A stretch of 64,000 nucleotides of DNA from positions 89,448,593 to 89,512,592 of the forward strand of contig OY720639.1 in the NCBI GenBank assembly GCA_963169105.1, written 5' to 3'. The stretch is from Ceriagrion tenellum (lineage: Eukaryota; Arthropoda; Insecta; Odonata; Coenagrionidae). The stretch's first letter is position 1; every line of letters starts with the position of its first letter. Shown here piece after piece: positions 10,245 through 21,440 of this stretch. The notes below the pieces were generated by a model, which was not told where the DNA came from, did no database searches, and saw only the letters and a list, made by a program, of their open reading frames with translations. A program made the position numbers and the translations under genes.

Positions 10245-11020
10245 GGGAGGCATACAAAGTATCGTTGACAATTCGTCCTTGTAGCCCTCAGTTTTTTAAA
10301 TCTCTAATTGCTCAAGGCATCTAGGCGGAGGCCTTTCTTTTCAATGTGGAGAATTTTCGGGATGAAGTCACTCAAATGTCGTTGTTCACGTAGATGTTTT
10401 TAGAAATGGGATGTGTCGTAAGTGTTTATGTAACAAGCGTGATGTTCTGTAACCCTTTGTCTGAACTGCCGACCTGTCTGGCCGATGTAAACCGCAGAAC
10501 ATTCACACTGAAGCAGGTACACTCCACTGTTTTCTGTTAATGGGATTTTCTCCTTCGCCTTCGATAACAGATCTTGCAAATTTGCCTTCTTGTAGAAGGC
10601 TGGTCTTATTTTATCTTTAGGTAGGGCTTTTGTGGCTGTTGGTGATAACTGGCCAAGATGACGTATTCTCTTCCACTTTGCATCCGTATCACTGTTTGAG
10701 GTAGAGCTACCGTAGATGGAGTTTATGGCAATCTTATTGAATTTCTTCTGATACAGTTTCTCGATTAGCTGTGAGGGGTATCCATTATTATTTGCTATGT
10801 ATTTAATTATTAAAAGTTCTTTTTAAGTGTTACTTTGTGACATGGGTATAGTTACTAGGCGGTGAATCATGGAGTGAAAGGTAGTATATTTTTGAGAGAT
10901 GTGGTGTCTTGACCTCGCGTGGATTACTTGGTCAATATATGTGTCCTTCCTGAAAATCGAAAATTCAAGTTGTATAGAAATTTTCTCCCATTTAATATCA
11001 ATGAACAATTTTTTACGCAT
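10245..11020 (-). pseudogene. PLE-3 RT C-terminus and GIY-YIG nuclease remnant
   Basis: On the minus strand the 11020-10823 frame gives IQLEFSIFRKDTYIDQVIHA and the HSMIHRLVTIPM motif of the PLE RT C-terminus, followed by a stop. The reading continues with NNGYPSQLIEKLYQKKFNKI, then SGVYLLQCECSAVYIGQTGR, a well-kept GIY-YIG core with the two cysteines, and FRQRVTEH. Downstream parts near 10440-10280 (HLREQRHLSDFIPKIL) correspond to the nuclease tail. This family differs from PLE-1 and PLE-2. The upstream RT is missing, so it is a 5'-truncated fossil. No hammerhead was found within 300 bases downstream. Confidence 0.8.
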
Positions 11021-12180
11021 TAAAAGTTTCTCGTGTTATGAACGCTTAAAAGTATAAATTAAAGAGTTTTCTACAAAACTAGTCACGAATTCGTGCAGGA
11101 TGCTCTAAGATATTCTAATTAATTTGATATAACATTCTGTGGAAATTTTTTTATTTAAATGATTTTAAGGCTTTTCTATCAAATTGTCCTTGGAATTCTG
11201 CAACAATAGTTTAAGGGTATTTACAGAATTTTCCTGCAGGGCCCATTGATTTTCTTACATTTTATCGCGTACGCGTATCGCGTAAAATAACAGAGGACCC
11301 AAGTTTTTGATGCCTAAATTACCAGCCAACCTGCCATATATAGCAGTTGTTATTCTTATTATTGAAATTCGTGATTTATTGACCATTTAGACACCATATA
11401 GGCCAACTGATTTAGATCAAAAAACATATGGACATTGACTTCAGATAAAAAATGGGGAAGGTTATATACATAGTTATCTTAGTGACCCTCTAGTTGTGTC
11501 TTAGTAACATTTGCGAGCAAGTCATTTATGGTTCTGCTGCTACATAAAGTTTACCAAGTAGCTTGGACTTTAATTGGACCACTAGAATGATAATGAAGTT
11601 AGATCTCAAGATAACTTTAATAATTGACATTACTTCGTTTAAAGTATTTCCGAACACAGCTCCGCGTTTACGGACGTGTTCTCAGTTATGTCGTCTAGAC
11701 GTGTCACAAAAACCCGTCCCAGCCGTCGATCGACGCTTGAGTCTAATTACCTATCAATTGTGGTGAATGTTATGGCAAAGGCTTTTGTAACGCTCCTGTA
11801 CAAAGGGATTGGCTTGAACACCATCAGCTTCCTTGGAGTGATCGATTGATGATGAGGAAGTAACATTTGGGGTCGCGTTTGGCTCACCAACTGTGAGAAC
11901 TGCTTTCTTGTTGAGTAGAAGAATGTAGCCTTCACCATATCGGCGGAATCAGATTGAAGGGCTTGGTGAATTGAGGTGGAACTTGAAATTTTAACGTCTT
12001 TGGTGGCTTCGAAGCACTCTGAAACCCATATGTTTGCGGTTCCGTCAGCCCAATGGACCCAATTATAGTTCTGAGCCTTTAAGGCGTGAAATGGGCTCTG
12101 ATTCAAAGGGGAACAGGCCTTGCTAATGGAACTCTATCGGGTTGTTAATTAAGATAGTTTGAGCGAGACGTATCTTTAAT
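11021..12180. other. unassigned sequence with a TTAA-MITE end
   Basis: A 119-codon minus-strand frame (12106-11747) has no domain I recognise. At 12149-12168 TTAA is followed by gatagtttgagcgaga, matching the terminus of the TTAA-MITE family seen complete at 41094 and 53431, so a fragment of that element abuts the inverted repeat at 12181. Confidence 0.45.
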
Positions 12181-12356
12181 CTTTCAGATGATTTAATGGT
12201 CACATTTACAAAACCACAACTTAAAAAACACACACGACCCGGGTTGCAACGCTTGAGGTGAAGACCTGAAGATGACGCTCAAGCGTTGAAACCCGGGTCG
12301 TGTGTGTTTTTTTTAAGTTGTGGTTTTGTAAAGGTAACCATTAAATCATCTGAAAG
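12181..12356. repeat. head-to-head inverted repeat centred on a hammerhead
   Basis: Left arm ctttcagatgatttaatggt onward and the inverted right arm ending at 12356 match over about 80 bp each, including acacacacgacccgggtt. The centre is hammerhead H6 on the plus strand and a damaged copy on the minus strand (12262-12239). No coding sequence fits inside. No target duplication could be seen. Confidence 0.8.
12262..12303 (+). ncRNA. hammerhead ribozyme H6
   Basis: CUGAAGA 12266-12272; stem II GACGCU-CA-AGCGUU (12274-12287, one G-U pair); GAAA 12288-12291; stem III CCCGGG 12292-12297; UC 12298-12299. Stem I is only two pairs. Confidence 0.75.
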
Positions 12357-13178
12357 ATAAAATGGAATACCACAAAGTTAACAAAGAACTTGTATCGTTA
12401 ATCATTTGCGACTTTGTTTTATTTTAATGTTTAGCAGTTTAAGGAAGAATAATAGGGATAAGGATGTGATATTGTAATGTTAATAAACTCTCAGGCTCCA
12501 CTTTGTGGAAAACTTGAACGTTAAACGTTAAATTATTCACCAGGTTTTATTCAATCAAGGGGATAATTGTACGCAATTCCGACGCCATTGTCGATGGTGA
12601 CTGAGATAAAAGTGTGGAATAGAACGTGTCGGATTATTTTACAGCAGTAGTTACATGAACAATTTAAATTATTAATATTCATGTTAACTTAAAATGTTAA
12701 TATTTACGAGGCCAAACTTTTCACTTTCCATCGCAAGCGTAATACTTGCGATTAAAAGTAAGCATGAGGTCACTCTACAATGAATGCGTACTGAATTAAC
12801 GCGTTGACCCTAAAATTACGTTGCGCATGAATGTGAATTATCGTTTTTAATAACTCGATCTAAATTATTTTGGACGTAATTGTTTCATAGCCGAAACTCG
12901 TTAGTACATTAATAATTGAGTTAATATTTTGTAAAAATACAGGAATTCGAAAATGGCTACAATAACATTATCTGTCCTACCGCGGTTTTTCATTAGACTA
13001 TTTCATTCATCTTTGCCAAAAATTTACCGAAATTCGATTTCCAAAATACGAAGTAAATGTGTATTGACTTTTCATAAAAAGCCGCTGAAAGTCATTCTGC
13101 AGAGAGATTCAATCGTCTTCAAGCCTTACTTATGAATTCAGTTGTTTCAGTCTTAACTTTTTAAAACTGTTCTGTAAT
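12357..13178. other. unassigned AT-rich sequence
   Basis: No domain or element boundary recognised, apart from the tail aatggaataccacaaag at about 12362, which resembles the PLE-1 3' end. Confidence 0.5.
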
Positions 13179-13351
13179 GCTCAGGAATTAAGAAAAAATT
13201 GTGTATTTCACGTGTAATATACATTGGACGACCGGTTTTTTCAAATAGTCGACATCATCAGGTCTTTCACCTTTCGCAGGTCTAATTCAACGAAACCGTT
13301 CGTCCAATGAATATTCTACATAAAACTACAAAGTTTTGTTAATTCCTGAGC
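13179..13351. repeat. head-to-head inverted repeat with degenerate hammerheads (H7)
   Basis: Outer ends gctcaggaattaa (13179) and ttaattcctgagc (to 13351) are inverted. On the minus strand CUGAUGA (13261-13255) is followed by GUCGACUAU and a damaged GAAA region, then CCGGUCGU. On the plus strand the other arm keeps cgaaaccgttcgtcc at about 13303. Both arms align with intact H10 at 35277, so this is a decayed inverted dimer of that family. Confidence 0.65.
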
Positions 13352-13737
13352 ATAATTTATGAAGTTATCAGTGTCACTCGGTGATTATTTTGTGAAATAT
13401 TAAAAATATTACCACGAGTTTCGTAAAATAATAATATATTTTGAAATATTACCTTGAAATTGACATTTGTGTCGAAATCATGGTCAGTAAAAATAAAAAA
13501 GTTGGAAAGTACAAAATGAGAAATTATTTCATGTGTCGCGTTTCCATAAAGTTTAGCCTGAAACTTTAACTTTTAAAATATTTTACGAACAATTTTATAG
13601 CTAGCTAAGCTAGCTGACATAGATGTTTGTGTTGAGTTCATATTCTTATTTTTAAACGAGCCTATGAGGAGTGTATGGTGTGAGAGGAATGATTAACATG
13701 GAAAAGCGATGAGTGAATGTGGCGGAAGACAATATGA
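13352..13737. other. unassigned sequence
   Basis: AT-rich, nothing recognised. Confidence 0.5.
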
Positions 13738-14310
13738 ATACATCTACGTAATACCCTGCGAGCCACCACGAGGGTGTGTGGCAGGGGGTGAAGATCACCT
13801 AACATGCAAGTAGGATATTTAAGGGAGACATGCTAGAAAATAGGGTCACATGCACCTAGATGGTTAGTATCTACATAATAAGGATGGGATTATTGGTTGT
13901 TATTACATGGATCATGCACTACAGACTACTCTAACTATATTTCACCTACCTATCCCTTTGCTACGCTGCCTACTGTTCTCTCTTATAGTACGAGGGAAAA
14001 ATGACATTTTAAATCTATCGGTACGATAATCTATCTCTCTAATCTTGTTAATATGATCAAAACTAGCATAATACGCATGGGTCCTCAATATATATCTAAC
14101 TTCATCTGTGAACAAATCGGTTTAGAATTTACTTAAAAGGTTTAACCTAAATTTTAACCTGCGTTCTGACAGTAATTCCCATCCTAGTTCTATTAAACTC
14201 TTAAATCTATTAAACTCGTAACACTTATGCAATTATCATAACGGCCTTTAACAAACCTAGCGGATCTCCTTTGGACATGCTCTAATTCTTTTATCATACC
14301 TTCCTCGTAG
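13738..14310 (-). mobile_element. LINE-A (CR1/L2-like) 3' end
   Basis: Minus-strand copy of the family also at 24682-25390 and 32052-32662, sharing catctacgtaataccctgcg at the 3' terminus and the hairpin with gggtgtgtggcaggggg. The coding tail (SLIELGW..L..RR, DEVRYI, YDHINKIREID-type motifs, FKMSFFPRTI-type end) can be followed but is broken by deletions and stops near 14190-14260. Confidence 0.75.
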
Positions 14311-17019
14311 AATAGAAGAGGTATTAGGAGTCGCCAGAATAGGAGTGTATGCATGAATAAATACATCACGTTAAGTGAAGCAATAGACGTATTTAAAGAT
14401 GTTATAGTATGGAGAAATTAACTTTGGTAGAGTCAGCTTTATAGGTCTACCATGATGAAGGAAGCATTTTGACTGCGTCTACTTTAAATTGAAACGGCAT
14501 TGTGCGTATTTAAGAGTAGTAACGTCCTTTGGGAACGCAGAACTTCGTCCACCGTCCTATGTCCGCTTAGAGACGCCGCTCGCTCCATCTTGGCCGGTCA
14601 GGTTGCAGGCACGCAGGGAAGAATTGACTCGTGATCAGTGAATGACCGACCTTTTTGTGCCAACGTGAGTGGGGTCACCACATATCCCTAACAACTTCAC
14701 TCGGCACAGATGCCAGGCGTGCGGAACAAATCGAAGAAGTTTCACTCTAGTTCCATCCAACCGCTGTGGATCGTACTTCTTCATTTCCCGTTGTGATTGA
14801 AAAATTAAAGGCATTTGTGGAAGTTCAATTTTCCTCGTAATCCCCTGGACTCTCGGAGCTGACAAAGTAAAGAGATGAAGTGTAGCTGTGCATCCTTTGT
14901 TACCTCTCATCTGTCTCCCCTCGGTGCTTGAAGAATGATCTGCCAAAAACCCATAAACTTGGTAGTTTTGGCCTACTTTCTAATTTTTTGAACGTGAAGT
15001 GCAGATTAATTACTTACCTTAATTATCAGCTATTATGTAACGCTTTTAGTGGAGGGCATGTTGAAAAACTTTGTTAGTTTTTATCCTTTACTTAAGTTTT
15101 ATTTTCATTCTGAGATTATTTCGTTCAGGCATTCTCCAGTGCATTTATTCTGCCTAGTTTGGTGACTAAAAAGGGGATCAAATTAAAAAAATAATGTTTT
15201 GACTGAATAAATAAAAATGTGTAACTTAGTATTTGTTTCGATTTACATAGTCAAGCCGAAATCACCTTAACTCGCAGTTTAAAATAGGATTCCTTTTTTG
15301 GAAAGTAGCAAAATTGCTATTTGATATACAACCCATCTGGGTACAAAAAGCTGCCCAACGGTATCCCCGTTGAGTCACCCATCAAACTGCATCCCGTACC
15401 CCTCTCTTAGCACCACGAAGGCGTCAGCGGTGGGAACATGGCGAGGAAATTGAGTTCCCACGTAGAAAAACGTATTCGGCATGAATGGAAGTCTTGATGG
15501 CAGCGGATGAAAATGCTGAGGGCCAGCTGGAAGTTCCCTCCTGCTTTGAAATTTTATTATATATTTTCCTAAATTCGTGCGGAGCGAGTAAAGATAAAAA
15601 TGAAGAGAGCGCACACTACTACTTCCTCCTTTCTATTAGACGGGATAAAATATTTCCGTTCGAATCGGAAACATTTTTCCCAATTGATAGTAAGGGGAGA
15701 TTAAGAAAGAGAAGTATTTTTTCTTGTTTTTGTTATTCAAGGGGCTTTTCTTCCCATTTTTAAAGCGCTGCATCGAATGCAGACTTCCTATTTTCTTCTC
15801 TCTGATGACGAGATTGCACCCAGAGCGTTGGCTGCCTGAGAGTAAGCAACGTATTTCGTCCTTCCTACTCACACCCATGTATTTGCCTCTCAACATACAC
15901 CCTTCATTCCATTTCTTCAGTCCCTCTTACTTCAGTCCCTGCGGGAAAATCTTGTGATTTTCTCATTGTATCGACTACGCATTGCGCCATTCATGTAAGA
16001 AGAAGAGCACATATTGACCGCTAGATATTAATTCCGAATACATTAGATGAATACTGGCAAAGTTTTGAGTTCTTCGACGATTAGATTGAGTGAGACCTAG
16101 CACCTCATTAGGCAAAAATTTCTCAGCAAAATCAATTCACCCATGAAGACGTTCGCTGCAATGCGAGTGAAACCTTGGGCCTAAAATGCTCGAGATGCGG
16201 TCAAATTAGAAAACTTCGCTAGTATCTACCAACAGCTGCGAAAGCTTATTCTCCAGTACACGAGATGAAGTTCTACCGTGAGTCGGGAAGAGACTTGGAA
16301 CAGTCTCTTTCGTGTTTCCAACTAGCGCCTCGTCTCGTTTATGCAAAAATACCATTTTGTGGCAAAAGCTTTTCTATGTCATAAAATCTTGGCCTCATAT
16401 GCTGAAACTTCATTAAGAACGGAAAGTTTCATTCATTTGATATTAATCTCAAATTATCTGAGTGGACTCTTTAATTTGAAGGGGGCAGTTTCTTTCATAG
16501 ATATATATCGCATTGTTACGAAACTTTGGAGAGCCGCGAAGCGTTGGCCTCGTATCGTTCCGCCAATCAATATTCTCGTCTCTGTTTTCGACAAGACATA
16601 AAAGTCTCAAGTCTCACAGTAGCACAAATATAGTGGACACGCTTCTCCTTTGATGACAAAAAGACTGTTTTGTCAAGAGAAATTTAATTGCGCGCTAATT
16701 TTTTAGTGAATAACATCGATTTTAGTTGCATTATGATTTTTATTCCTGTATGAATAAATGAAATTTTAGTATGACGTTCTTGAGAGGTGTTTACTTAAGC
16801 TGGCAGTTTGAGATGTTAAATACATAAAAGTATATAAGAGTTACGGTTGCGGTGGCGAGGATTTGAATTTTGCGCCCAAACCCGAAATGCTCTTCGTCGT
16901 TTTCAAGGTCACGGCCATTGTCTCGCACGAGATTCTTTTATTTTTAATTCATAGCTTAAAATACTGTGTTTGAAAGCAGAATTATCAAAAATTATTTTAA
17001 AACCCTTTATATTTTCAAT
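14311..17019. other. unassigned sequence
   Basis: No recognisable gene or element. A minus frame at 14946-14635 and small frames around 15375-15957 lack family motifs. A short hairpin (agagac...gtctct) lies near 16290-16312. Confidence 0.5.
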
Positions 17020-17310
17020 CTACTCATTGATTTCGATGTTGCAATCGTTGCAATCTAACGATGTCACCAGATGTCATGGCTGTACCGGCGTATGGACGGC
17101 GATACCACAACTAGTGGTTACTGTGGTTCATCTATCGCTTACAACATCGTTGAAATCGAAAATGATTCCACTGAATCTGTTCATAATGCCTTTTACCTGA
17201 AAGTTATAAAGCTTGATAAAAATAGTCCTTAAATGAACCATCTACTTATTAATTTCGATGTTGCAATCGTTGCAATAAGACGATGTCACCAGATGGCATG
17301 GCTGTAGCGG
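17020..17310 (+). repeat. two direct copies of a roughly 70-bp segment
   Basis: ttcgatgttgcaatcgttgc recurs at about 17032 and 17253, each followed by an aacgatgtcaccagatg-like stretch and catggctgta. The copies at 17020-17091 and 17241-17310 are direct repeats about 220 bp apart. Confidence 0.7.
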
Positions 17311-17529
17311 GTGTTGTGTATGAGGTGTTAAGATTGTGTCAATAGTTACAGCGCAGCATGCGAATAATTAGCAATGCAATAGAATAATCAGCAAAGAAAT
17401 GATAATAATAATAAATTTATTTCTGCTCTGCGGGTGTTGTATTTCCACCTTCGACATTATTACGACATCGACTAAGTACATGTGCTGCCCTATGCCCCTG
17501 GAGATATTGAGTCCGTCGTGGAGAACGAC

Positions 17530-17925
17530 TAAATAAAAATTTGGTGGAATTACTCATTCCCCACCACCAGGCAGTTGGAGGCGAACAAGCCTGACATTGT
17601 TCTCCACGACCGCCTATCGCGTTCCATGTTCGTAATTGAGTTTTCGGCTCCGGCCGATACGAACTTGGACGCGAAAGAGGCGGAAAAGCGGACGAAATAT
17701 CAAGACCTGCGGTTCGAACTTCGACAGATGTACCCGGGACACTCTGTAAAACTAGTAGTCCTAGTCACAGGTGTGCTCGGTGGAATCAAGGGCTCGCTGA
17801 TACAGAGCATCAAGTGTATTCCTGGTTGCGTGGCAGAGGCGGAATCACTTGCAGCCCGCATGCAGAAGGCCGTCCTCTTGGGGTCGCTCCGTCTGCTTCG
17901 TGCGAACGACCTGAACGAAGCGTAG
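17530..17925 (+). pseudogene. LINE ORF C-terminal domain fragment (NKPD...GxLG type)
   Basis: The frame preserves a domain found at the C-terminus of some non-LTR retrotransposon polyproteins: NKPDIVLHDRLSRSMFVIEF, then DTNLDAKEAEKRTKYQDL, a conserved VVLVTGVLGGIKGSL turn, and a MQKAVLLGSLRLLRA end. Known relatives read PD...D......IDVA.P.D.N....E..K..KY.DL and G.LG, a fold often compared with PD-(D/E)xK nucleases. The N-terminal RT is absent, and a frame change after 17925 leaves short read-through. It is uninterrupted for 116 codons, so it is younger than most fragments here. The clade is not certain. Confidence 0.65.
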
Positions 17926-18183
17926 CCACTGATCCGATGGGTTTTGGAAGTGGCTACGAATTCTGCACCGCCCCTCTCGAGTTCTCGGCCATTATGACGG
18001 CAACGAAATTCGATGTTTGCCGGGGGCTTGGAGGGGAAAGTTACAGCAGTAACAAAAAAATTATTTATCCATTAAATCAACTATAAGGCATAACAAAGGA
18101 TAAATTATGGATCCCTTAAGGCTTTGCCTGTATTTGGGATACCTCAAAAAAAAAACAATTTATCAGTAAGAATAACTCGAAAT

Positions 18184-18547
18184 GAAATATACTGAGACAA
18201 AATATGTAACATAGGTGTAAAATGAAAAGAATAACAATTTTTAAATCTCAACCTGTCGTGCAATCATATTATAATGATTGTTAACAGTTAATATTGACAA
18301 AAAACATATCAGGATTTTCGTATCGAATAGCCATCTTTTAACCCTGTAAATAAATGCAGTAAAGACATATACTGAGACAAAACATGTAAAATAGGTATAA
18401 AATGAATAGGATAACAAATTTTAACTCTCAACCTGTCGTGCAAACATATTATAATGATTGGTAACAGTTAATATTGACAAAAACATATCAGGATTTTCTG
18501 TAACGAATAGCCATCTTTTAACCCTGTAAATAAATGCAGTATAGACA
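18184..18547 (+). repeat. tandem duplication, two units of about 182 bp
   Basis: Unit 1 (18184-18365) and unit 2 (18366-18547) both contain atactgagacaaaa, aacctgtcgtgca and tcttttaaccctgtaaataa in the same order. No coding potential. Confidence 0.85.
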
Positions 18548-19461
18548 ATGCAATAGAATTATAAACATTTCTTCAAAGTGACAGTAAGACATGCGAATAA
18601 GTTATCATTTAGCGTAAGAAGATAAGCTGTAGAACTTGGCTGTTGATTCTCAGTCGAGGTAGGCCATCATCCATGGCAATTTCTACGTAGTACTTTCGTG
18701 GAAACGACGGAAAATATAGAAACGCGTCGTAGAATACCACTTCTAAAAGTGTCAGCCAAAGACTTTCTCGGTCCACCCTTTCATCTCGCACCTTTCTCTC
18801 CATTCTCACATATGTGGACCCCAGAAGTCAAGTGGTCTAAGTGACATTTAAAAAAATAAGTTAGGTACAGGAATGGGATGTGAAAATATAAATCTTTTAG
18901 GTGGTAAAGAGATCCAGGTTATTATCTTGACAGGTGATGCTATCTAGAGTAATGCCTCTTAACTACTTAGTGGGTTGTACCAAACATTTTCAACTTTGAC
19001 TTAAGTTTTCTCAAAACAGCGATTTTGTTACTTAGACCCCTTGACTTCTATGACATGTCCTCATATATGTTTCGTCTCTCCACTCTCACCGATTTTTTTC
19101 CACGTAGCCAAACCACCGAACATTTTGAAATCGTAGCAGATAGTCTATAACCGAAATGGATATACTATACAATAGTTCAGTGGATGATGTGATGGGAAGT
19201 GGTTGGCGGAGAATGTCGTTAGTTTACATGGAAAGGGATTGAATAGAATAGTAGATTAGAACAGAAAGTTAAATTTATTATTCCGGGATAAGTGTGTCCT
19301 TTAGGAACATATACATATATACCCTTATAGTCTAATGAATATTTCAATGGCAAGATATACAAGGCGTATTAATATCACAGAATCCATCATAGCATTTGGT
19401 GAAACGGCAAAATTATAAAAATACATCCAATTTTGAACAGTGTTGCACAATATGTAGTTCA
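18548..19461. other. unassigned sequence
   Basis: No domain or repeat end recognised. Confidence 0.5.
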
Positions 19462-19474
19462 CTTTCAAGACACT

Positions 19475-19666
19475 CTTTCTTCACATCCTTCCCTCTATCA
19501 CACTCTTGAGCAACCCATCGCCCCTTATTACTTCCTCCATCTGTTCTGCCTATTCCGGATTTTATTCAGAAGTTTACTTCCCTCTCCCACCATCTCAAGC
19601 ACATCCTCGTTAGTCTTCCTCTGTCAACCCGGATTTCATTCAGAAGTTTACTTTCCTCTCTTCCTT
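19475..19666 (-). mobile_element. short RTE-like LINE fragment with 13-bp target duplication
   Basis: Flanked by ctttcaagacact at 19462-19474 and 19667-19679. The insert is a copy of part of the longer fragment at 20396-20925 (shared stretches include ccctctatcacactcttgag and cgttagtcttcctctg). Read on the minus strand it encodes part of the post-RT region. Confidence 0.75.
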
Positions 19667-19679
19667 CTTTCAAGACACT

Positions 19680-20395
19680 TCTTTCACACACTCAAGTATT
19701 ATTTCTTGATATTTATTTTTAAATTAATTTGCATTTTCAGATTTTTTACGTCTTCTAACAATTGATTCCATACTTTGCGAGAGATGACTTGGAAAGACCT
19801 AGCGTATGCAGATGTTTGATAGTGTGATATATAAAGTTCATCCTTGCGGCGTCTTGGACGTTTATTTGTTCTAGCATTGTATTGTGAAAATATGTGGGAA
19901 GTTCTGTCTTATATTTACTTGTACATGAATGTTACCTGGATACTATAACGTCAGGAGGAATAATAGAAGTCTTTAAGAATTAAAGAGCGTGTATAAGCGT
20001 GGGTGTCAGAGAAGAAAAACCGGAACTTGAGGACAAAGAAGTATGGAGGAAATTGTAAAAATACTACTTTTAAAACGTCAATAATGACGATTTTTGACTC
20101 GGCCTTTCCCGAAAATAAATGGCTTGATGGCCAATTATATATACATGTGATATCCTGCGGTGTTGCTATGAAAAAGTACATATGATGGGTCCTTTGTTGA
20201 TAGGATGGATGGGCAGTGTTGGAATGTTGAGAGTAACGCGATGTCATTGTTATTATTAAAGTATTCTAACGGTAAATCTAGGTTTTTTGAATGTCAGAGA
20301 ATCTCCTCTCGGTGTTCTACACATTCAGGGGCCTATCTCTTCCTAGTTTATCCTTTTTCGCCTCAGCATACGATCTACCCTTCTTCATCCCGTCC
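19680..20395. other. unassigned sequence
   Basis: No recognisable domain. Confidence 0.5.
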
Positions 20396-20925
20396 ATAAA
20401 ACCTATTCTCTTTCTTCCCATTCCCCGCTTGCCCAACATCCTTCCCTCTATCACACTCTTGAGCAACCCATCGCCACTAATTACTTCCTCCATCTGTTCT
20501 GCCTATTCTGGATTTTATTCAGAAGTTTACTTCCATCTCCCACCATCTGAAGCACTTCCTCGTTAGTCTTCCTCTGTCCACCCGGATTTCATTCAGAAGT
20601 TTACTTTCCTCTCTCACCATCTCAAGCACTTCCTCGTTAGTCTTCCTCTGCGTCCTTCTCCATCCTTCTCCGCACCCTCATGCCTGCACTCTACTCTCGT
20701 CCTCCTTTCTAAGGGTCCACTATTCTACACCATACAACGCTACGCTTCTTATCAAGCTCTTCACCAGCCTCTTCTTCACATCCTTACACAAGGTGCCTGT
20801 CATCCTTCTGTTACTAAACGCCTCCTTAGCTAGCGCTATTCTCTTTCGTACGTCTTTGCCAATAAGCCTGTTTTCTTCAAGCGTGTTACCTAAGTAATTA
20901 AAATGCTCTACTTGCTCAAGTAGTG
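20396..20925 (-). pseudogene. RTE-like LINE, RT end and C-terminal region
   Basis: Minus-strand reading gives HFNYLGNTLEENRLIGKDVR, then RIALAKEAFSNRRMTGTLCK and KRLVKSLIRSVALYGVE, followed by W-T-L-R-K-E-D and RRTQRKTNEEVLEMVREE. This is the YLG...T..A...F..R...L....K.L..S.I...LYG.E.WTL order of RTE-type ORF2 after the RT catalytic core. Several stops and small frame changes make it dead. A partial internal duplication (ttcattcagaagtttacttt appearing twice, 20515 and 20590) is visible. Confidence 0.75.
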
Positions 20926-21204
20926 TCCTTTATGCGTGTGCGATATTATATGCCCTCCATATCGAACTTTGATATCAGAATATCAGCGTCGCTAAGTTCT
21001 CTCTCCTCCTTATTTATTTCTCCTTCCGCACATATGCATCCTTTCATTCCTTGCCTAATGAGGGACAATGTGGATTTTCTTGCTCTCTCTCAATGCTGTC
21101 CCGATTGAAAAGATCTTGTACGTGCACATCAACCTCCTGCTGTATTTACTCAGTTGTTTCAGGCGTGACTTCATGGAATTTACTATACATTGTAAATGAA
21201 GTAA

Positions 21205-21440
21205 CTTTGTTATTCACATTAGATTTTATTCACGACGACCCGAGTTTTAACGTGGAACATCATCAACTTTCCAAGAAAGGCATAATTCCTGATTCGAGCA
21301 TACAGGAGGAGTAACTTTATTCCTCCTGTAAAACTAATTGTAACGTCAGGTGATGATGACGTGCCACATCGAAACCCGGGTCGTCTTAAATAGAATGTAT
21401 GAGTTATAACAAATTTACTCCTCCTGTATGCTCGAATAAT
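21205..21440. repeat. inverted repeat pair flanking hammerhead H8
   Basis: Left (minus-strand) half: cgacgacccgagtttt at about 21234 with catcatcaa. Right (plus) half: the hammerhead at 21350. A second inverted pair, ttcgagcatacaggaggagt (21294) and its complement near 21415-21437, brackets the right half. The two hammerhead halves are head to head, about 80 bp apart. Confidence 0.6.
21346..21384 (+). ncRNA. hammerhead-like motif H8
   Basis: GUGAUGA (21350-21356; the core C3 is G here), stem II GACGUG-C-CACAUC-type hairpin (21358-21370) with one mismatch, GAAA 21371-21374, stem III CCCGGG, UC 21381-21382. The C3 change is expected to weaken or abolish cleavage. Confidence 0.55.

Noticed and set aside
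11747..12106. 119-codon minus frame, considered as a PLE N-terminal region because a hammerhead unit lies next to it
   Set aside because: No PLE motif could be seen; the proximity alone is not evidence.
18184..18547. CRISPR-like array
   Set aside because: Only two 182-bp tandem units with no spacer/repeat alternation; eukaryotic context.
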